Positions 31,468 through 39,882 of a DNA stretch of 64,000 nucleotides are shown piece after piece. The position numbers and the translations under genes are program-made. The stretch's first letter is position 1; each line of letters starts with the position of its first letter. The notes under the pieces are model-generated. The model was not told where the DNA came from, did not search any database, and saw only the letters and a list, made by a program, of their open reading frames with translations. The stretch is from Novosphingobium cyanobacteriorum (lineage in GTDB: Bacteria > Pseudomonadota > Alphaproteobacteria > Sphingomonadales > Sphingomonadaceae): positions 248,001 to 312,000 of the forward strand of contig NZ_JAROCY010000003.1 in assembly GCF_029436685.1 (NCBI RefSeq). Direction: 5' to 3'.

Positions 31468-32774
31468 AGCCTCCACACCCGATCGACCGCATAGTCGTGA
31501 TCAATGACCTGTCGCGCCCGATGGGCGGTGCCAGCGCGCTTGCCGTCGCCTCTGCCCGGGCCTTCGCCGCGCGCGGCTACCCGGTCACGTTCCTTGCGGG
31601 TGACGATGGCGAACCGCTTGAAGGGATCGAGACCGTTACGCTGGGCCAGGGCCGACTCCTCGCCAAGGGCAAACTCGCTGCCTTGGCAGAGGGTCTTTGG
31701 AACCGCGCCGCCGCACGAATGGTGCGGGAATGGATCGAACGGCACGATACACCGGAAACGGTCTATCATCTGCACGGCTGGTCGCAGATCCTGTCACCAT
31801 CGATCCTGTCGGCTCTCGCGCCGGTCCGCGGCCGGCTGGTGATCTCGGCACACGATTTCTTCCTCGCCTGCCCGAACGGCGCCTTTGCCGATCTGCGCAC
31901 CGGCGCAACCTGCCACCGCACCCCTCTTTCGCTCTCATGCATCGCCGCGCCCTGTGATCGGCGCAACCGCGTGCACAAGCTCTGGCGCGTTGCCCGCACT
32001 GGTCTTCAACGGCTGGCGCTCAATCCCCAGGCAATGCCGCCGGTCCTTGCCATCCACGATGGCATGCGTCCCTTCCTGCGCCTGGCGGGCATCCCCGATG
32101 CGGCGATTCATGCCCTGCCAAACCCGGTCGAGCCATTCAGCGCCACCCGCATCCCTGCCGAAAGCAACCGCGCAGCCCTGTTCGTTGGCCGGCTTGAGGC
32201 CACCAAGGGCCCCGATCTTGCGCTGGAAGCCGCCAGTCGCGCGGGAATGCCGATCACCGTTGTCGGCGATGGCGCGCTGAATGATCAGCTTCGCGCCCGC
32301 TATCCCCAGGCCACCTTCACGGGCCGCCTGGCACCTTCGGAAATCGCCGCCCACGCGGCCAAGGCGCGCCTGCTGGTCATGCCCAGCCGCTACCCGGAAC
32401 CCTTCGGACTCGTCGCGACCGAAGCGCTGCGCAGCGGTCTGCCGGTGATCCTGCCGCACACCGCCCTGCTCGCTGCTGACATCGAAAAGGCGGGCGCAGG
32501 TCTCGCCGTCGATCCGCGCGACACTGCTGCTTTCGCCGATGCGCTCTCCCGCATGGCGGGCGACGATGCGCTGGTCCGCGCCATGAGCGAGGCGGCCTTT
32601 ACCCGCACCCATGCGCTGGCGCTTTCACCAGATGCGTGGATCGATCGCCTGCTGGATCACTATGCCGCACGCATTCACGGCGGCAGCCACCAGGTTCAGG
32701 CAGGAACGGCCTCGGGCTCGACCGGCACGGTCTCCACTTCGCGCGCTTCCACGGTCACCACTGTCGGGGCGTGA
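31464..32774 (+). CDS. GT4-family glycosyltransferase
   Basis: A 436-residue GT-B glycosyltransferase with IVVINDLSRPMGGASALAVA at the N-terminus, HDFFLACPNGAF in the acceptor domain, FVGRLEATKGPDLALEAASR at the linker and the acidic E-x7-E block in PSRYPEPFGLVATEALRSGL. ATG overlaps the pyruvyl transferase stop. The last 30 residues (Ser/Thr-rich, ending VTTVGA) look unlike the family and overlap by 79 bases the 3' end of a convergent gene, so the real functional end may be earlier. It probably belongs to an exopolysaccharide set. Confidence 0.87.
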   Translation: MKPPHPIDRIVVINDLSRPMGGASALAVASARAFAARGYPVTFLAGDDGEPLEGIETVTLGQGRLLAKGKLAALAEGLWNRAAARMVREWIERHDTPETVYHLHGWSQILSPSILSALAPVRGRLVISAHDFFLACPNGAFADLRTGATCHRTPLSLSCIAAPCDRRNRVHKLWRVARTGLQRLALNPQAMPPVLAIHDGMRPFLRLAGIPDAAIHALPNPVEPFSATRIPAESNRAALFVGRLEATKGPDLALEAASRAGMPITVVGDGALNDQLRARYPQATFTGRLAPSEIAAHAAKARLLVMPSRYPEPFGLVATEALRSGLPVILPHTALLAADIEKAGAGLAVDPRDTAAFADALSRMAGDDALVRAMSEAAFTRTHALALSPDAWIDRLLDHYAARIHGGSHQVQAGTASGSTGTVSTSRASTVTTVGA

Positions 32775-33214
32775 TGGGCCGCTGCGGCGGCACCCTGCGA
32801 TCTGGGCATCGCGCCTGCTGACCAGCTGCGCTTGTCCAGCTCGCCCAGCGGGCGATACGGGTTGCTGCGCGCCAGCCCTCGCACATACTGCACCTTCAAC
32901 GGCACGATCACCAGCGCCAGCGTGGCCACGGATACAGCCCAGCGCCACATGTCGAAGTGATGGCTCTGCGCGGCGGACATGAACTCCGCCGTCGTCATCC
33001 AGACTGCCGCTGCGCCCAGCAATTCCGATCCACGCTGGTCCGGAACGGCGAGCAGCAGTGTCACCGCCAAAACGAAGGCCGCGATTCCAGCCGTGGCTGG
33101 CGTCAGCGCGTCGTTCACATAGGCGCCAGTCATGATCATGGCCGTTCCCATCGCCAGGACTTTGGCGATTCGGACAATCTGGCCGGGGGTGATGCGGGCA
33201 AGAACTTTGCTCAT
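32696..33214 (-). CDS. small inner-membrane protein, unknown
   Basis: A 172-residue protein with about four hydrophobic segments (IAKVLAMGTAMIMTGAY, AGIAAFVLAVTLLLAV, an ELLGAAAVWMTTAEFM segment and WAVSVATLALVIVPL) and a long Val/Glu/Pro-rich tail (EAREVETVPVEPEAVPA). The Met start at 33214 follows no strong ribosome-binding site. The tail is encoded opposite the end of the GT4 gene, an overlap of 79 bases. I recognise no named family; its length and spacing of helices recall small SPW-like membrane proteins. Confidence 0.6.
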   Translation of the reverse strand: MSKVLARITPGQIVRIAKVLAMGTAMIMTGAYVNDALTPATAGIAAFVLAVTLLLAVPDQRGSELLGAAAVWMTTAEFMSAAQSHHFDMWRWAVSVATLALVIVPLKVQYVRGLARSNPYRPLGELDKRSWSAGAMPRSQGAAAAAHHAPTVVTVEAREVETVPVEPEAVPA

Positions 33215-33391
33215 GCATCCGCAATGCGCCCTATGGTTTCAAGGAACACTTGCGCGCATTGGTTAACATGCAGGTACCCATATTCGGCGTTCCCTCAGTA
33301 AAATCTCGGATACGGGCCTAATTATGCCCACAACCGTGCGTAACGGTGATAGCGGGGCGCTTCCGTCGGACAATTTCAAGAGGCTTCTTTT

Positions 33392-34672
33392 GTGATGAGG
33401 GGGTTGCGCACCACGCTGCGCACGGCCGCGGGGATCGGAACCCTCGCCTGTGCGATCCTGCAGACGGAAGAATCCGTCGCCCAGCAGGTTGTCGACCCGC
33501 GGATGGAGCGCGATACGCCCTCTGCCCGCTCGCGCCCCGGTTTTGAGGCGATCGGCATCGCCTTCGGCAGCTTCAAGCTGCAGCCTTCGGTGTCGGTCTC
33601 GGCTCTGGCAACGGACAACCTTTACGCCCGCAGCGATGTGAAGGTCGGCGATGTGGCGGCCGTTGTCGGTGGCGGCGTCAGCCTTCAATCCAACTGGGGC
33701 GTTCACGCCCTCAGCTTTGCCGCCAATGCCAGCGCCACGCGCTATGCCGATCGGTCCAGCGAAAGCACCGAGCGGTATTCCGTTTCCACCAGCGGACGGC
33801 TGGACCTGGCACGCGATACGCAGGTTTCGGCCAGCGTGGGGTATGCCCGCCGGATCGAGGCGCGCGGCACCACAGGTGATACTCTCTTCGGCGCAAAGCC
33901 GGTGGCCTATCGGGCGTTGGAGTCCGGCGTTTCGGTCAATCAGGGATTCGGTCAGACGAAGATCACCGTCAACGGTGCGTACCAGCGCCTGACCTATGAA
34001 GATCGAAAGCTTGATGGCGCGGTCATCGATCTCGGCTTCCGCAACTTCGAGACTGTTTCGGGCGGGCTTCGCGTTGCCCAGGCAGTCACCCCGGGCATCG
34101 CAGTCTATGTCGACGGCGTTGTTTCACGCTCGCGCTATCCGGTGCGCGTCAACAACCTGAACCGTGATTCCACGGGTTACAGCGCCATCGCCGGGCTGCT
34201 GTTCGGCAACAACCGCCTGCTGCGTGGTGAACTCGGTGCGGGTTACCTGAAGCAGAACTTCAAGGACCCCATCTTCCCCGATATCTCGGGCGTGAACTAC
34301 TACGCAAACCTGTCGTGGTCGCCGTCGCAGCTCACGGAGATCCGGCTTTCGGCGTCCAAGTCGTTCCAGCGCGCGCCAATCGCCAACATCGCTGGCGTGC
34401 AGCAACAGGTTGTTACGCTCTCCGCAGAGCACGAACTGCTGCGCAACCTGATCCTGCGCCCGCGCGTCCAGTGGGAACAGGATACCTTCCGCGGCAGCGC
34501 GCAGCGCAACAACTTCCTCTATGCGAAATTCGAAGCAGCCTGGCTGCTTGGAACGCATTGGGAAGTGAATGGCAGCGTGGAACACGGCCTTGGCCGCAAC
34601 AACAATCCGCTGTCCTCCGCACGCGAATTCGATCTCAACCGCGTGACCGTGGGATTGACCTGGCGGCTCTGA
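33392..34672 (+). CDS. outer-membrane beta-barrel protein (exopolysaccharide-type)
   Basis: About 426 residues, exported (Ala/Leu-rich start RGLRTTLRTAAGIGTLACAIL) and built of alternating amphipathic strands ending in VTVGLTWRL, an aromatic-containing barrel terminus. Its style matches the outer-membrane barrel family (BBP2_2-like) found in exopolysaccharide loci. A GTG at 33392 fits the upstream AGAGG best (eight bases); ATG at 33395 is the alternative. It follows the GT4/membrane pair and its stop overlaps the next gene, so it is likely the channel or envelope partner of a glycan pathway. Confidence 0.72.
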   Translation: MMRGLRTTLRTAAGIGTLACAILQTEESVAQQVVDPRMERDTPSARSRPGFEAIGIAFGSFKLQPSVSVSALATDNLYARSDVKVGDVAAVVGGGVSLQSNWGVHALSFAANASATRYADRSSESTERYSVSTSGRLDLARDTQVSASVGYARRIEARGTTGDTLFGAKPVAYRALESGVSVNQGFGQTKITVNGAYQRLTYEDRKLDGAVIDLGFRNFETVSGGLRVAQAVTPGIAVYVDGVVSRSRYPVRVNNLNRDSTGYSAIAGLLFGNNRLLRGELGAGYLKQNFKDPIFPDISGVNYYANLSWSPSQLTEIRLSASKSFQRAPIANIAGVQQQVVTLSAEHELLRNLILRPRVQWEQDTFRGSAQRNNFLYAKFEAAWLLGTHWEVNGSVEHGLGRNNNPLSSAREFDLNRVTVGLTWRL

Positions 34673-35880
34673 TGGCGTCGCAGGCCACCACGCCGGCACG
34701 GCCGTGGCTCGCGCCGCATTGGCGCGATCTGCTGCTGCGCACGGTGATGGCGGTCGGATTTCTCGCTGCCCTGGTCGGTGTTCTGACCCACTTTGCGCCT
34801 GCACCCCCAGCCCCGCAGGCGCGCGTCATCATCCCGCCGCTGCTGCCCGATCCTTTCTCGCTGCTGCCCATCGCGCCGGAAAGCGCCCGCGTCTCGAACG
34901 CGGCTGTCCCTATCGAGGCGCCCGCCATCGCGGCCAAGCCGTTCCGTTTCGCCGGCTCGCTTGAAGAGCGTCAGCGCGCGGCGGACTGCCTTGCCGCTGC
35001 GCAATGGTATGAAGCCGGCGATGATCCAGTGGGGCAGCGCGCCGTGGCGCAGGTCGTGCTCAACCGCGCGCGTCATCCGGCTTTCCCCGGCACGGTCTGC
35101 GGGGTCGTGTTCCAGGGCTCGGAACGCAAGACCGGGTGCCAGTTCACTTTCACCTGCGATGGCGCGATGGTGCTGCGCAAGCCGTCCACCGTGGCATGGA
35201 CGCGCGCCCGTTCCATCGCCTTGGCCGCGCTGGCGGGATCGGTCGATCCCTCGGTCGGCCTCGCCACGCACTACCACGCGGATTACGTGGTGCCCTATTG
35301 GCGCGATTCCCTCGTGAAGCTGGCTCAGGTTGGTGCCCACATCTTCTATTCATGGCCGGGGTACTGGGGCGGGCCGGGCGTGATGGCACGCATTCCCTCG
35401 GGCGGGCCGGAACCGTTCGTTCCGCTCATGGCCGCCATCTCGCCCGCACATGGCAACGCCCTGCTCGCATTCGATACCAATGGTCTCGATGGCGATATCG
35501 ATCTTGCCGGTGCCCCCGCAGCCGCTGACCCGCAGGTTCAGCAGCTCGTTTCGCATTACCCCGCCAGCTCGAATGCTGGCTCAGGCAATGCCAATGCGCC
35601 ACAATCGACTGACAGGTTCGATCTCGCGCTCGATCCAAAGGCCATGCCCGGCTCCTATGCCGTCCGCGCCTTCGCCCTGTGCAAGGACAAGCCGCGTTGC
35701 GTGGTTTTGGGCAAGCATGATCCCGAAGCTGCGACCCTCGCCTTCGTCTATGTGCATGACAGCAAGAGTGGCGCCGAAGGCACGTGGTGGAACTGTGATG
35801 AAACACCACGGCAGGACCGCGCCCAGTGCCTTCCGCAAGGAGCCACGACCCGCGATCCCTTGATCGCTCGCTGGCTATAA
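34672..35880 (+). CDS. SleB-like cell wall hydrolase with N-terminal membrane anchor
   Basis: A 402-residue protein: one hydrophobic anchor (LLLRTVMAVGFLAALVGVLT), a Pro/Ala-rich linker, then a Hydrolase_2/SleB domain at about residues 105-235 with RAADCLAAAQWYEAGDDPVG, AVAQVVLNRARHPAFPGTVC and ERKTGCQFTFTCDG, which cleaves murein. The last 170 residues are unassigned. Start ATG at 34672 overlaps the barrel protein stop (TGATG), so the pair is co-translated; local wall opening next to an outer-membrane barrel fits an export assembly. The catalytic Glu is probably in the EAGDDPVG block. Confidence 0.82.
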   Translation: MASQATTPARPWLAPHWRDLLLRTVMAVGFLAALVGVLTHFAPAPPAPQARVIIPPLLPDPFSLLPIAPESARVSNAAVPIEAPAIAAKPFRFAGSLEERQRAADCLAAAQWYEAGDDPVGQRAVAQVVLNRARHPAFPGTVCGVVFQGSERKTGCQFTFTCDGAMVLRKPSTVAWTRARSIALAALAGSVDPSVGLATHYHADYVVPYWRDSLVKLAQVGAHIFYSWPGYWGGPGVMARIPSGGPEPFVPLMAAISPAHGNALLAFDTNGLDGDIDLAGAPAAADPQVQQLVSHYPASSNAGSGNANAPQSTDRFDLALDPKAMPGSYAVRAFALCKDKPRCVVLGKHDPEAATLAFVYVHDSKSGAEGTWWNCDETPRQDRAQCLPQGATTRDPLIARWL

Positions 35881-36037
35881 CGTTGCGAAGCCGGCGCCAT
35901 CCGACCCGGCGTTAACCATCCGGCCATCCCGCCACGGCAACGGCTGGTCACAAAGAACTGCAATTGCATCTGCCTGTGTGGAACGGCGCGCGGCGACAGG
36001 GGTTTCGCGCGTTGCCAACCATAACGGAGAAAAATGC

Positions 36038-36340
36038 ATGTCGCCGTCCATGACCAAAATTGCCCCTGCCCTGATCGTGCTCGTCGGTTCGCTCGGCCTT
36101 GGCGGCTGCGCCACCAAGGGTTTCGTGCGCGAACAGATCGCCACGGTTAACCAGCGCATCGATGGCCTCGAATCGCGGCTGCAGACCACCGACGCCACCG
36201 CCCAGCAGGCGGCTCAGGCGGCGCAGGCTGCCGCCGGACAGGCGCAGCAGAACGGCCAGCGCATCGACCAGCTGAATGGCCGCGTCGATACGATGCAGCA
36301 GCAGATGACGGCAGCGCAGACCAAGCGCGCCCGCAACTGA
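36038..36340 (+). CDS. small coiled-coil lipoprotein
   Basis: A 100-residue outer-membrane lipoprotein. The signal has a lipobox LGGC (MTKIAPALIVLVGSLGLGGC), followed by a heptad-rich helix (IATVNQRIDGLESRLQTT and an Ala/Gln-rich stretch) and a basic end (TKRARN). ATG 36038 has GGAG eight bases upstream. It resembles the N-terminal part of sphingomonad OmpA-type lipoproteins, but the OmpA domain that would bind peptidoglycan is absent. It could be a structural Lpp-like protein; the role is unproven. Confidence 0.72.
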   Translation: MSPSMTKIAPALIVLVGSLGLGGCATKGFVREQIATVNQRIDGLESRLQTTDATAQQAAQAAQAAAGQAQQNGQRIDQLNGRVDTMQQQMTAAQTKRARN

Positions 36341-36518
36341 TTGCCGCAGCATGCGCTGCGCGCGGGGGGTCGACGCTACGGCGCCGGCCCCTTCACGTGT
36401 GATTCAACGACTCGTCCCGCGAGTCCTTGCGATGCGGCATATGGACAACGATGGGCTGCCGCGCTGCCATCCGCACGTATTTAGCCGCCATTCATTTGCT
36501 CAGGGGCACAACCGCCAG

Positions 36519-37226
36519 ATGATCCGCATCCTGCCCGCTCTTGCCTTGCTCACCATGCCCCCGGCGGCCCACGCCGCCACTCCGGCAAAGGCGCCTGCGA
36601 CCAAGTCCGCACGAAAGCCCGCAGCCCTGGCCAAGGCCACGCCAGAGCCGCCGCGAGATCTCTCCGCCGCCGCCGCGCGTGTATCCGCATGGGTTAATGC
36701 CACCGGCGACAATCGCGGCCTGGCCTACGTGATCGTGGACAAGCCCTCCGCCGCCGTCTTCCTGTTTGATGGCACTGGCGCGCGCATTGCCGATGGCCCC
36801 GCGCTGGTCGGCCTCGCCCTGGGTGACGAAGCCACCCCCGGCATCGGTGCAAAGTCACTGGAAAAGATCGGCCCGGCCGAAAAGACCACGCCTGCGGGCC
36901 GCTACTATGCGCGCTTCGGCAAGGCTGCCGGCAGGGTCAAGGTGCTGTGGGTGGACTATGCCACGTCCGTCGCGCTCCACACCATCCCGCCCGCCACCAT
37001 GGCCGATCGGCGCAAGCGCATGCTCTCGCCCGAGATCGACGACAACCGCGTCACCTATGGCTGCATCAACGTGCCCAAGGCCTTCTATCAGACCGGCGTG
37101 GTCCCGCGCTTCGCGAAAAAGGGCGGCTATGTCTATGTCCTGCCCGATGAAAAGCCGCTGGAGGACGTCTTCCCCCTGCTGCGGGCCTTCCACGGGGTGC
37201 CACCGGCGGCGACACCCGCGCGATAA
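36519..37226 (+). CDS. YkuD-like L,D-transpeptidase domain protein, divergent active site
   Basis: A 235-residue exported protein: signal peptide (MIRILPALALLTMPPAAHA), an Ala/Lys linker, then a YkuD-type fold with TTPAGRYYARFGKAAG, a conserved-looking HTIPP and the nucleophile region TYGCINVPKAFY. The usual S-H-G-C-x-R is here T-Y-G-C-I-N, so Cys is kept but the His before and the Arg after are lost. It may still transpeptidise murein or may have another role. The start could be earlier (ATG 36441), but 36519 begins the signal peptide. It converges on the SPOR gene with three bases between stops. Confidence 0.75.
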   Translation: MIRILPALALLTMPPAAHAATPAKAPATKSARKPAALAKATPEPPRDLSAAAARVSAWVNATGDNRGLAYVIVDKPSAAVFLFDGTGARIADGPALVGLALGDEATPGIGAKSLEKIGPAEKTTPAGRYYARFGKAAGRVKVLWVDYATSVALHTIPPATMADRRKRMLSPEIDDNRVTYGCINVPKAFYQTGVVPRFAKKGGYVYVLPDEKPLEDVFPLLRAFHGVPPAATPAR

Positions 37227-37229
37227 GGT

Positions 37230-37949
37230 TCAGCGCTTCACCTGGCACTTCAGGCCGGCAGCCTGCAGGGTGGAACAGAGGGCACTGGCGGCAGAGGCAT
37301 CGGCCGCCACGGCCTGCAGGCGATAGACGGTGCCGATGTCCGCCTTGCCTTCCACCACGCGGTGCGAAAGGCCCTTCAGAGCCTCATGCGCGCCGGAAAG
37401 CTTGCTCCATGCCGTTTCGGCCGCGGCATTGCTGGAAAACGCACCGATCTGCACGCCCACGCCACCTGATGCCGGTGCGGCCGCGGCAGAGGCGGCAGCG
37501 CTCGGCTTTGCCGAAGGGGTCGCAGCGGGTGCGCTCGTGCTGGTGCTGGTGCCTCCGGCGATCTGCGCCTGCGGGTGTTCGCCCTCGCTCACCTTGAAGC
37601 TGGAATCGCCCGTCCCCTGAAAGGTCTTGCCCCCCGGATCCTTGGGCGCGATCTTGTAGGGCTCCTTGCTCGCCTCGATCAGGCTGCCGTCCGCCGCTGC
37701 CGGGGCGCTCGTGCGATGGGAAACCCAGTAGATGCCGCCCACAATGGCAACCAGCGCAAGCAGAGCCACGATCGCGAACCCGATCAGCCGCCCGCCCTCG
37801 CCCGCAGGCTCGTCCAGATCGACATCGTCGGCGCTTTCCAGCCACGGCAGGCGCTCTTCCTCGCCCAGCGCAAGGCCCGGCGTTTCGGCCGGTGCGCCCT
37901 CGCCCTCGGGCTGGTCATCCCACTCGTTGCGCTCGCCCCCGTTGATCAT
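37230..37949 (-). CDS. SPOR-domain membrane protein
   Basis: A 239-residue bitopic protein: acidic cytoplasmic N-terminus, one helix (LIGFAIVALLALVAIVGGIYWV), an Ala/Ser/Thr linker, and a C-terminal SPOR domain (GVGVQIGAFSSNAAAETAWS to the end) which binds denuded septal peptidoglycan. Such proteins act at the division site. It follows argS by 18 bases on the same strand, the arrangement common in alphaproteobacteria. Confidence 0.87.
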   Translation of the reverse strand: MINGGERNEWDDQPEGEGAPAETPGLALGEEERLPWLESADDVDLDEPAGEGGRLIGFAIVALLALVAIVGGIYWVSHRTSAPAAADGSLIEASKEPYKIAPKDPGGKTFQGTGDSSFKVSEGEHPQAQIAGGTSTSTSAPAATPSAKPSAAASAAAAPASGGVGVQIGAFSSNAAAETAWSKLSGAHEALKGLSHRVVEGKADIGTVYRLQAVAADASAASALCSTLQAAGLKCQVKR

Positions 37950-37967
37950 GCCTCTTGTCCCGACCCC

Positions 37968-39716
37968 TTAGAGTTCTTCGGCCGCCTCGACGCCCAGGAG
38001 CGCGAGGCCGTTACGCACCACTTGCCCGATTTGCGCGGCAAGGAAAAGCCGGGCTGCGGTCAAAGCGGAGTCTTGTGCCACAATGAAGCGCTTGTCCGGC
38101 CGGTCATTCCCCACGTTCCAGTATGCGTGGAAGGCGGCCGCCAGATCGTGGAGGAAAAACGCGATGCGGTGTGGCTCGCGCGCCACCGCCGCGCCTTCCA
38201 CCACGCGGGGGAACTGCGCGGCCAAGCGGATGAGGTCCAGCTCTTCCGCGCCCAGCAGGCCAAGGTCGGCATCCGACGGCGCAAAGCCCTCCGCCGCTGC
38301 CTTGCGCAGCGTGGAGCACACCCGCGCATGGCAATACTGCACATAGAACACCGGATTGTCCTTCGATGCTTCGACCACCTTGTCGAAGTCGAAGTCCATC
38401 TGCGCATCGGGCTTGCGGGTCAGCATGGTGAAGCGCACCACGTCCTTGCCCACCATCTCCACCACGTCGGCCAGCGTCACGAAATTGCCCGCCCGCTTCG
38501 ACATCTTGAACGGCTGCCCGCCCTTCATCAGCTGCACCATCTGGACCAGCTTGATCTCGAAAGGCTTGGCCACGCCGCCATCGGCGGTGGTCAGCGCGGC
38601 AACTGCGGCCTTGATCCGCTTGACCGTGCCGGCATGGTCGGCGCCCCAGATGTCCACCAGCGCATCGGCAGACTGCGCCTTCTGGAAGTGATAGGCGAGG
38701 TCCGCACCGAAATAGGTCCACGCGCCGCTGGATTTCTTGATCGGCCGGTCCTGGTCATCGCCGAACCTGGTCGAGCGGAACAGTGGCAGCTCCACCGGCT
38801 CCCAATCCTCGGGCGTCTTGCCCTTGGGCGCTTCCAGCAGGCCGTCGTAGACCAGATCGTGCGCGCGCAGCCACGCTTCCGCCGCATCCACCTTGCCCGA
38901 TGCCTGAAGCTCCGCTTCGGACGAGAACAGATCGTGATGGATGCCCAGCAGCGCCAGGTCGGCGCGGATCATGTCCATCATCGCCGCCACGGCCTTTGCC
39001 CGGAACAGCAGCAACCAGTCCGCCTCGGGCGCAGCCGCATACCTGTCACCGAACTCGGCAGCCAGCGCCTGCCCCACCGGCACAAGGTAGTCACCCGGGT
39101 AAAGCCCCTCGGGAATCTCGCCCACGTCCTCGCCCAGCGCCTCGCGATAGCGGAGGTGGGCCGAGCGGGCGAGCACATCCACCTGCGCGCCAGCATCGTT
39201 GACGTAGTATTCCTTGGTCACCTTGTGCCCGGAATATTCGAGCAGCGCGGCCAGCGCATCGCCCACCACCGCGCCGCGGCAGTGGCCCATGTGCATCGGC
39301 CCGGTGGGATTGGCAGAAACGTATTCGACGTTGACGACCGAACCGCCCCCCATCGCCGAGCGGCCATAGTCCCCCGCAGCGGTCGCGATCAGCCGCAGCT
39401 CCGCCAGCCAGCTGGCGGGCGTCAGCCGCAGGTTGATGAAGCCCGGCCCGGCGATCTCCACGCCGGTGATCCGCGGGTCCTTCTCCAGCTCTGCCGCCAG
39501 TGCCGCGGCCAGCGCGCGCGGATTGGTGCCGGCGGGCTTGGCCAGCACCATCGCGGCATTGGTCGCAAGATCGCCATGCGCCGGATCACGCGGCGGCTCG
39601 CACGTCACCGCCCCGCGCGGCAGCCCGGCCGGCAGGGTGCCTGCAGCTTCCAGCGCGGAGAGCGCGGCATCGATCACGGTGGCGAATTCGGCGAAGAGAG
39701 GCGTCTTGTCGGTCAT
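37968..39716 (-). CDS. argS: arginyl-tRNA synthetase
   Basis: A 582-residue class I synthetase that charges tRNA-Arg. N-terminal Add-1 domain, then the HIGH-type signature NPTGPMHMGHCRG near residue 131, the KMSKS-type FKMSKRAGNFVTL near residue 365, and a C-terminal DALR anticodon-binding domain. Length is standard. It is the first gene of a minus-strand pair with the SPOR protein. The upstream 166 bases to the divergent RTX gene are AT-richer than average and probably hold both promoters. Confidence 0.96.
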   Translation of the reverse strand: MTDKTPLFAEFATVIDAALSALEAAGTLPAGLPRGAVTCEPPRDPAHGDLATNAAMVLAKPAGTNPRALAAALAAELEKDPRITGVEIAGPGFINLRLTPASWLAELRLIATAAGDYGRSAMGGGSVVNVEYVSANPTGPMHMGHCRGAVVGDALAALLEYSGHKVTKEYYVNDAGAQVDVLARSAHLRYREALGEDVGEIPEGLYPGDYLVPVGQALAAEFGDRYAAAPEADWLLLFRAKAVAAMMDMIRADLALLGIHHDLFSSEAELQASGKVDAAEAWLRAHDLVYDGLLEAPKGKTPEDWEPVELPLFRSTRFGDDQDRPIKKSSGAWTYFGADLAYHFQKAQSADALVDIWGADHAGTVKRIKAAVAALTTADGGVAKPFEIKLVQMVQLMKGGQPFKMSKRAGNFVTLADVVEMVGKDVVRFTMLTRKPDAQMDFDFDKVVEASKDNPVFYVQYCHARVCSTLRKAAAEGFAPSDADLGLLGAEELDLIRLAAQFPRVVEGAAVAREPHRIAFFLHDLAAAFHAYWNVGNDRPDKRFIVAQDSALTAARLFLAAQIGQVVRNGLALLGVEAAEEL

Positions 39717-39882
39717 AGTGCGCGCCCGTTAGCGGAAAAGCGTGGCCTTGGGAAATGCGGGATTTGTCGGGCGACGGATCGAATCGTGATCCTGTGCAAA
39801 AACAATATCCAGAAAAGGATTTTGAGTTCGACAGTCTTCGATATACGTAAAACTACGTTATTTTCCATTCGGAGAAAAGTCG

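Noticed and set aside
36351..36518. N-terminal extension of the YkuD-like protein at 36519
   Set aside because: The extension would put 56 charged residues before a normal signal peptide; a start at 36519 is more likely.
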